Below are positions 12,455 to 20,645 of a stretch of DNA of 64,000 nt, one piece after another. This stretch comes from Sphingopyxis terrae subsp. terrae NBRC 15098. GTDB taxonomy: Bacteria; Pseudomonadota; Alphaproteobacteria; Sphingomonadales; Sphingomonadaceae. The DNA lies in assembly GCF_001610975.1 (NCBI RefSeq), contig NZ_CP013342.1, forward strand, positions 3,543,001 to 3,607,000, in the 5' to 3' direction. The number at the start of each line of letters is the position of its first letter. Positions within the stretch are counted from its first letter, which is position 1. Made by a program: the position numbers and the translations under genes. Below the pieces are notes generated by a model. That model saw only the letters and a program-made list of their open reading frames with translations, searched no databases and was not told the DNA's origin.

Positions 12455-12563
12455 TTTCTTTCCTTGGTATTCAGATAGTTACGCCACCCTAGGCCACCAG
12501 ACGAAGCTCGTTTTCGGTGAGCTTTGTAGGTGATTTTGTGTCGTAACCTCCCTCGGCGCGGCG
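12455..12563. other. Short segment between tRNA-Lys and the IS element
   Basis: 109 bases with no supportable gene. It is less GC-rich than most of the window and shows no similarity I recognise to the TonB-receptor fragment on the other side of the IS. This suggests that the sequence originally adjoining the receptor gene was lost. Confidence 0.5.
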
Positions 12564-12593
12564 TGTCCGCCGTCAGCGCCAATGGCACAGATT
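12564..12593 (+). repeat. IS left terminal inverted repeat
   Basis: Begins TGTCCGCCGTCAG. Paired with the reverse complement of 14057-14086 it matches at 21 of 30 positions, with long identical blocks CGTCAG, TGGC and CAGAT. The 5'-TG...CA-3' ends are typical of IS3 elements. Confidence 0.8.
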
Positions 12594-12605
12594 TGAGGTT
12601 GTGAT

Positions 12606-12670
12606 TTAAGGAGGATTTGGGCTTCGTCGTAGTGACGAAGGAACGAAGATGAAGCCCAAATCCTCCTTGA
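12606..12670 (+). promoter_or_regulatory. Long hairpin over the IS orfA start codon
   Basis: A 23-base left arm (12606-12628) is complementary to a right arm (12648-12670) that contains the orfA ATG at 12649. The two non-identical positions would be G-U wobble pairs in RNA, so all 23 positions can pair around a 19-base loop. The probable Shine-Dalgarno AAGGA (12638-12642) lies in the loop. A smaller alternative hairpin (CTTCGTC at 12622-12628 with GACGAAG at 12634-12640) is mutually exclusive with it. Such a fold could block transposase translation from read-through transcripts. The structure is seen; the function is inferred. Confidence 0.65.
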
Positions 12671-13035
12671 AAAAATCGGCGCCGAAGGCCCCAGCGGAGC
12701 GGGTGGTGAAGGACATACGGCGTGCGACGCGCCGGCACTTCTGTGCAGAGGACAAAATCAGGATCGTGCTGGAGGGGCTGCGCGGCGAAGACAGCATCGC
12801 CGAGCTGTGCCGCAAGGAAGGCATCGCCCAGAGCCTGTATTACACCTGGTCGAAGGAGTTCATGGAAGCGGGCAAGCGTCGTCTGGCCGGCGATACCGCC
12901 CGAGCTGCGACCACCGGCGAGGTGCACGATCTGCGCCGCGAAACCCGTGCCCTGAAGGAATGCGTGGCCGACCTGACGCTGGAAAACCGTCTGCTCAAAA
13001 AAAGCATGATCGCGGATGGGGGCGACGAAGAATGA
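12649..13035 (+). CDS. IS3-family transposase OrfA
   Basis: 128 aa DNA-binding subunit: a basic N-terminus, a helix-turn-helix region (SIAELCRKEGIAQSLYYTWS) and a C-terminal leucine-zipper-like helix (DLRRETRALKECVADLTLEN). An A7G run at 12997-13004 near the 3' end would allow -1 slippage into orfB, giving an OrfAB fusion of roughly 450 residues. The ATG lies within the arm of a long hairpin. Confidence 0.93.
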   Translation: MKPKSSLKKSAPKAPAERVVKDIRRATRRHFCAEDKIRIVLEGLRGEDSIAELCRKEGIAQSLYYTWSKEFMEAGKRRLAGDTARAATTGEVHDLRRETRALKECVADLTLENRLLKKSMIADGGDEE

Positions 13036-14012
13036 GGTATCCCGCATCTGAGAAGCTCGAGATCATCAGGATCGTCGAGCAGTCGCATCTGCCCGCCAAG
13101 CGGACGCTGGACCAGCTCGGCATCCCCCGCCGGACCTTCTATCGATGGTATGACCGCTACCTCGAAGGCGGGCCGGAGGCGCTAGAGGATCGGCCATCGG
13201 CGCCGAGCCGGGTGTGGAATCGCATCGGCAACGATATCCAGCAGCAGATCGTCGAGATGGCGCTGGACGAGTCCGAGCTATCGCCCCGCGAGTTGGCTGT
13301 GCGCTTTACCGACGAGAAGCGCTACTTCGTGTCGGAATCGACGATTTACCGGCTTCTGAAAGCCCATGACCTGATCACCAGCCCGGCCTTCATCGTGATC
13401 AAGGCGGCCGATGCGTTCCACACCAAGACGACGCGGCCGAACGAGATGTGGCAGACCGACTTCACCTACTTCAAAATCATCGGTTGGGGCTGGGTGTATC
13501 TGTCGACCGTGCTCGACGACTTCTCCCGCTATGTCATCGCCTGGAAGCTTTGCACCACCATGCGCGCCGGGGACGTCACCGACACGCTGGAACTGGCGCT
13601 TGAAGCCTCGGGCTGTTCGTCAGCCAGGGTCGTGCAAAAGCCCAGGCTGCTCAGCGATAATGGTCCGAGCTACATCGCCGAGGAGCTGGCCCAATGGATC
13701 GGTGCCAACGGTATGAGCCATGTCCGCGGCGCCCCGATGCATCCCCAGACCCAAGGCAAGATCGAGCGCTGGCACCAGACCCTCAAGAACCGGATCCTGC
13801 TGGAAAATTACTTCCTGCCCGGCGATCTGGAGACCCGGATCGAGGCCTTCATCGACCACTATAATCACCGCCGATATCACGAAAGCCTCGGCAATGTGAC
13901 GCCCGCCGACACCTACTTCGGCAGGGCAGACGCCATCATCCAACAGCGCGAAAGGATCAAACGGAAGACCATCGAACACCGACGCTTGCAGCACCGCAAG
14001 CTCGCCGCTTAA
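13032..14012 (+). CDS. IS3-family transposase OrfB (DDE integrase core)
   Basis: 326 aa catalytic subunit. An HTH-like region lies at the N-terminus, and the rve-type RNase-H fold has the DDE triad at Asp143 (WQTDF), Asp209 (LLSDNG) and Glu245 (QGKIERW); the D-x35-E spacing is canonical. The ATG overlaps the orfA stop (ATGA), so it can be made by coupling or as a frameshift fusion. All catalytic residues are present, so the element may be active. Confidence 0.94.
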   Translation: MRYPASEKLEIIRIVEQSHLPAKRTLDQLGIPRRTFYRWYDRYLEGGPEALEDRPSAPSRVWNRIGNDIQQQIVEMALDESELSPRELAVRFTDEKRYFVSESTIYRLLKAHDLITSPAFIVIKAADAFHTKTTRPNEMWQTDFTYFKIIGWGWVYLSTVLDDFSRYVIAWKLCTTMRAGDVTDTLELALEASGCSSARVVQKPRLLSDNGPSYIAEELAQWIGANGMSHVRGAPMHPQTQGKIERWHQTLKNRILLENYFLPGDLETRIEAFIDHYNHRRYHESLGNVTPADTYFGRADAIIQQRERIKRKTIEHRRLQHRKLAA

Positions 14013-14056
14013 TATCAACCCCAGGACGAGGCCCGCGCTCCGCTAATCAACGCCGC

Positions 14057-14086
14057 GATCTGCGCCAAATGTTCTGACGACAGACA
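14057..14086 (-). repeat. IS right terminal inverted repeat
   Basis: Reverse complement begins TGTCTGTCGTCAG and mirrors the left end at 21 of 30 positions. It lies 44 bases after the orfB stop and marks the boundary with the interrupted receptor gene. Confidence 0.8.
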
Positions 14087-14185
14087 GTCCCGACCTACGT
14101 CACCTACTTCGGCCCCTATCGCCAGACGCTCACCCCCTATGCCCCGCCGCGGACCTATGGCGTGACGCTGGCATTCGGCATCTGA
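14087..14185 (+). pseudogene. C-terminal remnant of a TonB-dependent receptor
   Basis: Directly after the IS right end an open frame of 32 codons ends TYGVTLAFGI followed by TGA. TonB-dependent receptors characteristically end in a last beta-strand of the form PRTYGVTL-x-F. No start codon or any other part of the receptor is present on the far side of the IS, so the rest of the gene was lost. The family call rests on this short tail only. Confidence 0.65.
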
Positions 14186-14244
14186 CGTCGGGCGCGGCGG
14201 GATCATCTCCCGCCGCGGCGACCGTTTCAACGAGAGGATGAACG

Positions 14245-14715
14245 ATGGATAGTCCCGAATTCCGCTACCTTTGCTCCTACCGCGCCGCCTTTACCGAGCC
14301 GCAGCAACAGATCGGAACCGCCCATTTCGGGCGCCGGATGATCGCAGCGCTCACGGGCGGCGAAGTCGAGGGCGAGCGTTTGCGCGGCCGCGTGATGCCG
14401 AGCGGCGGCGACTGGGCGACGATCGACAGCAAGGACACGCTTCGCCTCGATGCGAGGATCACCTTCGAAACCCATGATGGGGCGTTGATCTACGTATCGT
14501 ATCGCGGCGTCTTGCGACCGCTGTCGGTGGCGCATCGGCACGCCCGGAACGGCGGGCCGCAAACCGCCGACGAGCGCAAGGAAATCTATTTCCGCACGAC
14601 TCCGATGTTCGAAACCGGCGACGAACGCTATGCGTGGCTCAACGACATCGTCGCCGTAGGCTTGGGCGCGAGTGTCGGCGGCGCCGTCCGCTACGACGTC
14701 TTCGAACTGCTATAA
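14245..14715 (+). CDS. DUF3237 (UPF0311) family protein
   Basis: 156 aa cytosolic protein of the DUF3237 family, predicted to fold as a beta-barrel. Family-like features are GRRMIAALTGGEVEGERLRG near residues 29-48, GGDWATIDS and the RTTPMFETGDERYAWLN stretch near the C-terminus. Function is unknown. AGAGG lies 5' of the ATG. It follows the IS/receptor scar and is convergent with the Crp-type regulator. Confidence 0.85.
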   Translation: MDSPEFRYLCSYRAAFTEPQQQIGTAHFGRRMIAALTGGEVEGERLRGRVMPSGGDWATIDSKDTLRLDARITFETHDGALIYVSYRGVLRPLSVAHRHARNGGPQTADERKEIYFRTTPMFETGDERYAWLNDIVAVGLGASVGGAVRYDVFELL

Positions 14716-14776
14716 TGTCGCGCGAGGCGGTGCCCGACCGAGCGCGCGCCGTCCGGCAGCGTGGCCGGAAAGCGCG

Positions 14777-15463
14777 CTAACCTTCGCTTTCGCTGATGTC
14801 CTCGAGCAGATCGGCGTCGAGGACGCGTACGCGCCCCTGTTCGAGCGCGATGATCCCCGATTCCTCCCAGCTGCGAAGCTGGCGGTTGATATGTTCGCGG
14901 CTCATGCCCGCGAAATTGCCAAGTTCGGTCTGGCTGAGTTCGACCTTATGCTCGGCATCGACGCTATCCTTGCGGATCAGGCGCTTGAGGTAGCGCGCCA
15001 GGCGCGGTCCCGAGGCATAGGCGCGGTCGCTTTCGATCGTCTGGTCGGCGGTGCGCAGGCGGCGCGCAAGCTGCTGGAGCAGCGACCAGGCGAAGTCGGG
15101 ATGGCTGGCGGCGAAATCGCGCATCGCGTTGCGTCCGAGTTGCAGCGCGCTGCCGGCGCTGGTCGCGACCACCGACGCGGTGCGTTCGCCGCCGTCGAGT
15201 AAGGCGATCTCGCCCAGGACGGCGCCCGGCTCGGCATAGGCCAGCACGATCTCGCGCCCGCCTGCGGTCAGCATCGATACGCGCGCCGTGCCTTCGGTCA
15301 GGATCAGCATGATGTCGCCCGGGTCGCCCTGGACGAGCAGTTCCTTGCCCTTGGCAAAGTTGATCTGCACCGCGCGGCTGGCGATATCGGACCAGTCCTC
15401 CAGCGACAGGCCGGAAAAGATGCTGTCAGGCCCCTGAAGCTCGGCGAGTTTCGCGTGATCCAT
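14777..15463 (-). CDS. Crp/Fnr-family transcriptional regulator
   Basis: 228 aa regulator with an N-terminal cyclic-nucleotide-binding-type beta-roll (GEIALLDGGERTASV at about 84-98), a dimerisation helix and a C-terminal winged helix-turn-helix (about 176-200). The beta-roll keeps a Glu and Arg/Thr in the phosphate-binding cassette, so a nucleotide ligand is possible. There is no N-terminal FNR-type cysteine cluster. It lies 24 bases downstream of pyrG on the same strand. Confidence 0.92.
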   Translation of the reverse strand: MDHAKLAELQGPDSIFSGLSLEDWSDIASRAVQINFAKGKELLVQGDPGDIMLILTEGTARVSMLTAGGREIVLAYAEPGAVLGEIALLDGGERTASVVATSAGSALQLGRNAMRDFAASHPDFAWSLLQQLARRLRTADQTIESDRAYASGPRLARYLKRLIRKDSVDAEHKVELSQTELGNFAGMSREHINRQLRSWEESGIIALEQGRVRVLDADLLEDISESEG

Positions 15464-15487
15464 GGGCCCCCTTCCCCTGTTGATCCG

Positions 15488-17119
15488 TCAGACGAGCCGG
15501 CTCTGCTTCACCGCGGCCTCGATGAATCCCTTGAACAGCGGATGCGGATCGAAGGGCTTCGACTTCAGTTCGGGGTGAAACTGCACCCCGATGAACCACG
15601 GATGGTCCGGACGTTCGACGATTTCGGGTAACATGCCATCGGGCGACATGCCAGAAAAGACGAGACCGCCGCTTTCGAGCCGGTCGCGATAGGCGCCGTT
15701 GACTTCGTAACGGTGGCGGTGGCGCTCGCTGATGTCGTTCGCGCCATAGATGGTCGCGACATGGCTGTTGGGCGACAGCTTCGCCTCATAGGCGCCAAGC
15801 CGCATCGTACCGCCAAGATCGGTGTTCGCGCCGCGCTTCTGCAGCCCCTCGGCGCTCATCCATTCGGTGATCAGGCCGACGACGGGTTCGTCGGTCGGGC
15901 CGAATTCGGTGCTCGAGGCTTTCTCGATCCCGCTCGTGTTACGCGCCGCCTCGATGCACGCCATCTGCATGCCGAGGCAGATGCCGAAGAAGGGGACGCC
16001 GCGCTCGCGCGCGAATTTGACGCTCTCGATCTTGCCTTCCGAACCGCGCTCGCCGAAGCCGCCGGGCACGAGGATGCCGTGCATCGGCTCGAGCTGCGCG
16101 GCGAGATCGTCGCCGCGTTCGAACATTTCGGCGTCGAGCCAGCGGATATTGACCTTCACCCGGTTCGCCATTCCGCCGTGCGCCAACGCCTCGTTGAGCG
16201 ATTTATAGGCATCGGGCAGCGACACATATTTGCCGACCACCCCGATCGTCACCTCGCCTTCGGGGTGCCGCTTGCGGTCCATGATGTCGTACCAGGCGGT
16301 CAGGTCGGGTTGGCGCACGTCGTGCAGGCCAAACGCGCGCAGCACTTCGCTGTCGAGTCCTTCGCCATGATATTGCACCGGCACCGAATAGATCGAGTCG
16401 GCGTCGAGCGCCGGGATCACCGCTTCCTTCCGCACGTTGCAGAATTGCGCAATCTTGGCGCGTTCGCCCTCGGGCAGCGGCTTTTCGCATCGGCAGAGCA
16501 GAATGTCGGGCTGGACGCCGAGCGAAGCAAGTTCGCGGACGCTGTGCTGCGTCGGCTTGGTCTTCAATTCGCCCGCTGCGGCAATATACGGCACCAGCGT
16601 GACATGCACCGACAGCGTCTTGTCGCGACCCTCTTCGTTGCGAAGCTGACGGATCGCCTCGATGAATGGCAGCGATTCGATATCGCCGACGGTGCCGCCG
16701 ATTTCGCACAGAACGAAATCGAGATCGTCGGTTTCGGCGCGCGCGAAGGCCTTGATCGCGTCTGTGACGTGCGGGACGACCTGCACGGTCGCGCCCAGAT
16801 AGTCGCCGCGGCGCTCCTTAGTGATGATGTCGCGATAGATGCGGCCCGAGGTGACATTGTCGCTCTGCCGCGCAGCAACGCCGGTAAAGCGTTCATAATG
16901 GCCGAGATCGAGGTCGGTTTCGGCCCCGTCGTCGGTCACATAAACCTCGCCGTGCTGATAGGGCGACATCGTGCCCGGATCGACGTTGAGATAGGGATCG
17001 AATTTCCGAATGCGGACGCGATAACCCCGCGCCTGCAACAGAGCCGCAAGGCTAGCCGCCATCAAACCTTTGCCAAGGGAGGAGACCACGCCGCCGGTGA
17101 TAAAAATGAACCGCGCCAT
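15488..17119 (-). CDS. pyrG: CTP synthase
   Basis: Makes CTP from UTP, ATP and glutamine. It is 543 aa, the normal length. The N-terminal synthetase domain starts [15 protein letters not shown] and includes [20 protein letters not shown]. The class I glutamine amidotransferase domain has the nucleophile Cys381 in FFGICLGMQ and the His/Glu pair in QFHPELKS. It is transcribed after tpiA and secG on the minus strand. Confidence 0.98.
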   Translation of the reverse strand: MARFIFITGGVVSSLGKGLMAASLAALLQARGYRVRIRKFDPYLNVDPGTMSPYQHGEVYVTDDGAETDLDLGHYERFTGVAARQSDNVTSGRIYRDIITKERRGDYLGATVQVVPHVTDAIKAFARAETDDLDFVLCEIGGTVGDIESLPFIEAIRQLRNEEGRDKTLSVHVTLVPYIAAAGELKTKPTQHSVRELASLGVQPDILLCRCEKPLPEGERAKIAQFCNVRKEAVIPALDADSIYSVPVQYHGEGLDSEVLRAFGLHDVRQPDLTAWYDIMDRKRHPEGEVTIGVVGKYVSLPDAYKSLNEALAHGGMANRVKVNIRWLDAEMFERGDDLAAQLEPMHGILVPGGFGERGSEGKIESVKFARERGVPFFGICLGMQMACIEAARNTSGIEKASSTEFGPTDEPVVGLITEWMSAEGLQKRGANTDLGGTMRLGAYEAKLSPNSHVATIYGANDISERHRHRYEVNGAYRDRLESGGLVFSGMSPDGMLPEIVERPDHPWFIGVQFHPELKSKPFDPHPLFKGFIEAAVKQSRLV

Positions 17120-17180
17120 GGGAGGAAAGACTTACTCAAAGGGTGGGTGACGGCGCAAGCCGTCGAATCGCATCCCGCGG

Positions 17181-17201
17181 AAAAAATTCCGCAGCATGCG
17201 G
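17181..17201 (-). terminator. Rho-independent terminator after secG
   Basis: On the minus strand a short stem CCGCA-TGC-TGCGG is followed by a run of T (A6 at 17181-17186 on the plus strand). It lies between the secG stop and pyrG. The stem has only 5 bp, so termination may be partial. Confidence 0.55.
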
Positions 17202-17228
17202 GGACGAAGCTGGAAGCCGAGCTTCCGG

Positions 17229-17660
17229 TTATTTCTTGGCGGGAGCCTGCTCGGCCGGAGCGTTCTGATTTGCAGCGGCAGCGGCGGCGGCAAGCGGATC
17301 GTCGCTTACCGGCGCGGCCGGAGCACCTTGAGCGGGCTGCTGCGCCGGGCCGGTCAGCGGCGCTGCGCCCCCGCTCGGCTGCTGCGCGGTCTTCGACAAA
17401 GAGGTGTCGAGCGCTGTAGTGCCGGCGCTGCCGACCGACGCCATGGCGGCCAGAACGATCGAAAGGCCGACGAACAGCGTCGCCAGCACGGTCGTCGCGC
17501 GGGTCATGAAGTCTGCGGCGCCGCGGGCCGAGAGCAGGCCTGCCGGGCTACCGCCGACACCCAGGCCGCCACCTTCCGACTTCTGCATCAGGATGACGCC
17601 GATCATCGCGGCGGCGACGAGCGCCTGAACGACGAGCAGGAAGGTAAAGAGGCTGGACAT
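17229..17660 (-). CDS. secG: Preprotein translocase subunit SecG
   Basis: Small SecYEG subunit with two membrane helices. Core: MSSLFTFLLVVQALVAAAM, the conserved loop QKSEGGGLG, and a second helix near 55-75. It is 143 aa, longer than usual, because of an Ala/Pro/Gln-rich tail from about residue 78 on. The ATG at 17660 is used since upstream in-frame codons give a charged, non-membrane extension. It lies about 100 bases downstream of tpiA; the tpiA-secG-pyrG order is common in this group. Confidence 0.93.
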   Translation of the reverse strand: MSSLFTFLLVVQALVAAAMIGVILMQKSEGGGLGVGGSPAGLLSARGAADFMTRATTVLATLFVGLSIVLAAMASVGSAGTTALDTSLSKTAQQPSGGAAPLTGPAQQPAQGAPAAPVSDDPLAAAAAAANQNAPAEQAPAKK

Positions 17661-17760
17661 CGAATTTTCCCGAAAGCGTTGGTTGGCGCCGGATGGGCCG
17701 TGCTTGCGGCGCACATAGAGACGAAGCGCCTCCGCTTCAACCCACAGCGTGCGCCGCGCG

Positions 17761-18516
17761 TCAGCCGAGCGTCGCCGCCGCCGCGACGATCGGCAGGAAT
17801 TTCTCCGCGGTCAGGCTCGCCCCGCCGACAAGCGCGCCATCGACGTCGCCCGCCCCAAGCAGTTCGGCGGCATTGTCGCCGTTGACCGAACCGCCGTAGA
17901 GCAGCCGCATCATCGCCGCCGCATCGGCGCCGACCTGCGCATCGAGCTGCGCGCGGATCGCGCCGTGCATCGCCGCGACATCGCCGACCGTCGGCACCAG
18001 TCCGGTACCGATCGCCCAGATGGGTTCATAGGCGATGGCGAGCCGCGCCGGATCGAATTCGGCGGGCAGCGACCCCGCGACCTGCGCCAATACATAGTCG
18101 ATCGCGCCGCCCGATTCGCGCACGCCGCGCGGTTCGCCAACACAAAGGATCACCGCAAGTCCGGCTGCCATTGCCGCCTCGGCCTTGGCCCGCACATCGG
18201 CGTCGCTCTCACCAAAACCTTCGCGGCGCTCGCTATGGCCGACGATGACGAGTACGGCCCCGGCATCGGCCAGCATCGGCGCCGACACCGATCCCGTGTA
18301 GGCACCCGATGCCGCGCTGTGGCAATCCTGCCCGCCGACCGCCCCGCCCGCCGCCGCCGCCGCCATCGCGGCCACCAGCGTGAAAGGCGGGCACAGGGCG
18401 ACATCGACCGCACCGTGTGCGCGCGCGCCATCGAATATCGCCCGCGCCTCGTCGATCGAGGCAGCAAGTCCATTCATCTTCCAGTTGCCGACCACATATT
18501 TGCGCCGTGCCATCAT
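17761..18516 (-). CDS. tpiA: Triosephosphate isomerase
   Basis: Interconverts dihydroxyacetone phosphate and glyceraldehyde 3-phosphate. 251 aa TIM barrel with substrate-binding Lys13 (GNWKMN), His94 (GHSERR) and catalytic Glu164 (AYEPIWAIGTG), plus the phosphate-binding LLYGGSV near the C-terminus. A second ATG follows the first directly, so the start is uncertain by one codon. It is divergent from ppiD. Confidence 0.98.
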   Translation of the reverse strand: MMARRKYVVGNWKMNGLAASIDEARAIFDGARAHGAVDVALCPPFTLVAAMAAAAAGGAVGGQDCHSAASGAYTGSVSAPMLADAGAVLVIVGHSERREGFGESDADVRAKAEAAMAAGLAVILCVGEPRGVRESGGAIDYVLAQVAGSLPAEFDPARLAIAYEPIWAIGTGLVPTVGDVAAMHGAIRAQLDAQVGADAAAMMRLLYGGSVNGDNAAELLGAGDVDGALVGGASLTAEKFLPIVAAAATLG

Positions 18517-18693
18517 TTACTCTCCTGCGATCGAGCCGTCGCGCCGAGCCCTAGCGGCGGTGGGGATCGAAAGGCAAGCCGCGCCTCACCACAGCGAGAA
18601 AAGGGGCTTTCCCGCCTTGATGCCCGCCGCCTCCCCGCCTAAAGCAACGCCGAAACCGCGCGCAATGCGCCACGCCGAAAGAAATGCTCCTCC

Positions 18694-20640
18694 ATGATTA
18701 CCGCAATCCGTCGCCTTTTCGGATCCCGGCTGGGCAAGGCCCTCGCATTGGGCTTCGTCATCCTCATCGGCGTCGGCTTTGCGCTTGCCGATGTGACCGG
18801 CAATTCGAGCTTCGGCGGGCTCGGCGGCGCCAATGTCGCGCGGGTGGGCAAGGAGAATATCGGCATCGGCGATCTGCGCGAGCGCGTTCGCAACGCCTAT
18901 AATCAGGCGCGCCAGCAACAGCCGACGCTAACCATGGCTGCGTTCGTCGAATCGGGCGCGGTCGATCAGGTGCTCGACCAGATGATCGACGGGCTGGCGT
19001 TCGAACAATTCGCCGACAAGCTGGGCTTCGGCGTCAGCAAGCGGCAGATCGACGGGCGCATCGCCGATATCCCCGCTTTCGCCGGCGTATCGGGCAAGTT
19101 CGACCAGACCCGCTACGAAGCCTTTCTGCGCGAGAATAATCTGAACGAGGCGCAGGTGCGGACCGAGATCAAGCAGCAGTTGCTGCTCGAACAGCTGGGC
19201 GCGCCGATCGGCAAACTGCCAACGATCGCGCCGGGCGTTGCGCAGCCCTATGCCGCGCTGCTGCTCGAAAAGCGCGCCGGTCAGGCCGTCTACATCCCCT
19301 CTGCGCCCTTCGCGCCGACCGCCGACCCCGGCGATGCCGCGCTCAAGACCTTCCTGTCGCAAAACAAATCCAAATTCACCGTGCCCGAACGCCGCGTACT
19401 GCAATATGCGCTGTTCGACCGTAGCGCGGTCCCGGTTCCGGCAGTCACCGACGCCGAGATCGCCGCCGCTTACAAGGCCAATGCCCCCCAATATGCAGCG
19501 AGCGAGACGCGGCGCTTTGCGCAGGTCATCGCGCCCGATCAGGCGACCGCCAACAGCATCGCGGCGAAGGCGCGGGGCGGCGCCACATTGTCGGCAGCGG
19601 CGCAGGGTTCGGGCCTCGCGGCTTCGACCAGCGGCGAACAGACGCTGGCCGCCTTCACCAGCGCGACGTCGGACGCAATCGCTAAGGCGGCCTTTGCGGC
19701 CAAGCGCGGCGAAATCGTCGGGCCGCTGCAGACCGGGCTTGGCTGGACCGTGCTGCGCGTCGAGGATGTCATTGCCAAGCCCGCGCGCACGCTGGCCGAT
19801 GCGACCCCCGAAATTCGCGAGGAACTGGCCAAGAACAAGGCGAATGAAGCGATCGTTGATTATTACAACCAGGTCCAGGACGCCGTGAACAGCGGCGCGT
19901 CGATCGAGGAGATCGCAGCAGACCGCAAGCTCAAGCTGGTTCAAACGCCCGCCATCCTGCCGAGCGGCCGCGCGCCGAACGAACCCGGCTTCGCGCTGCC
20001 CCCTGAACTCGCGCCGATGGTTGGTCAGGCCTTCCAGGTCGCCGGCGAAGGCGAATCGCAACTTGCAACGCTGGTCGAGAATGAGAAATTCGCGGTCTAT
20101 TCGGTTAAGTCGGTCGTCGCCGCGGCGCCGCCGCCCTTCGACCAGATCCGCAGCGCCTTGCTCGCCGAATGGCGCCTGTCCGAAGGCCAGAGGGTCGCGC
20201 GCGACAAGGCCCGTGCGATCGTGAAGGCGGTCGAAGGCGGCAAGAGCCTGGCCGATGCGACGCGCGCAGCCGGCCCCAATCTGGGCAATGTCCAGACCAT
20301 CGGCGGGCTGCGCGGCGACATGGGCCGCGATGGCAAGCCGGTGCCGCCCGAACTCGCCCTGCTCTTCTCGATGGCGAAGGGCAGCGTCAAGACGCTCGAA
20401 ATCCCCGGCAACCGCGGCTGGATGGTCCTGTCGCTGACCGAGGTGAACCGCCCCGATCCCAAGCAGATCGAACCCGCGCGCATCGCCGCGATGGCGCAGC
20501 CGCTGTCGCAGGCCTTCGGCAACGAACTGGTCGAACAGCTCGCTGCCGAGGCGAAGCGCCGCATCGGCGTGAAGATCAACAAGGATCTCGTCACCCAGCT
20601 CACCAGGGAGCTGACCGGCGCGTCGCCGGTCGGCGAATAA
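18694..20640 (+). CDS. ppiD: Periplasmic folding chaperone PpiD (SurA-N/parvulin-like)
   Basis: 648 aa membrane-anchored periplasmic chaperone for newly secreted proteins. One N-terminal membrane segment (about 15-33), a SurA-N-like helical domain with RVGKENIGIGDLRERVRN, a central rotamase-like domain and a second one near 490-590. It sits immediately upstream of trpE with 5 bases between, a linkage known in related bacteria. Prolyl isomerase activity cannot be judged by eye. Confidence 0.9.
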   Translation: MITAIRRLFGSRLGKALALGFVILIGVGFALADVTGNSSFGGLGGANVARVGKENIGIGDLRERVRNAYNQARQQQPTLTMAAFVESGAVDQVLDQMIDGLAFEQFADKLGFGVSKRQIDGRIADIPAFAGVSGKFDQTRYEAFLRENNLNEAQVRTEIKQQLLLEQLGAPIGKLPTIAPGVAQPYAALLLEKRAGQAVYIPSAPFAPTADPGDAALKTFLSQNKSKFTVPERRVLQYALFDRSAVPVPAVTDAEIAAAYKANAPQYAASETRRFAQVIAPDQATANSIAAKARGGATLSAAAQGSGLAASTSGEQTLAAFTSATSDAIAKAAFAAKRGEIVGPLQTGLGWTVLRVEDVIAKPARTLADATPEIREELAKNKANEAIVDYYNQVQDAVNSGASIEEIAADRKLKLVQTPAILPSGRAPNEPGFALPPELAPMVGQAFQVAGEGESQLATLVENEKFAVYSVKSVVAAAPPPFDQIRSALLAEWRLSEGQRVARDKARAIVKAVEGGKSLADATRAAGPNLGNVQTIGGLRGDMGRDGKPVPPELALLFSMAKGSVKTLEIPGNRGWMVLSLTEVNRPDPKQIEPARIAAMAQPLSQAFGNELVEQLAAEAKRRIGVKINKDLVTQLTRELTGASPVGE

Positions 20641-20645
20641 CCCCG

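Larger units (their letters stand above)
12564..14086 (+). mobile_element. IS3-family insertion sequence, about 1.52 kb
   Basis: The element carries the two overlapping genes of the IS3 family (orfA and a DDE orfB) between terminal inverted repeats that I matched by eye: both ends start TGTC and 21 of 30 positions agree. The 3 bases flanking each side (GCG and GTC) do not match, so no target-site duplication is visible. That could mean a later rearrangement, an adjacent deletion, or slightly misplaced ends. The right end abuts a truncated TonB-dependent receptor gene. Confidence 0.85.

Noticed and set aside
12564-14086. Target-site duplication of the IS
   Set aside because: Checked 3-5 bases on each side of the inverted repeats; they do not match, so none is reported.
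15713-17419. 568-codon plus-strand frame opposite pyrG
   Set aside because: Antisense shadow of CTP synthase; no protein-like composition.
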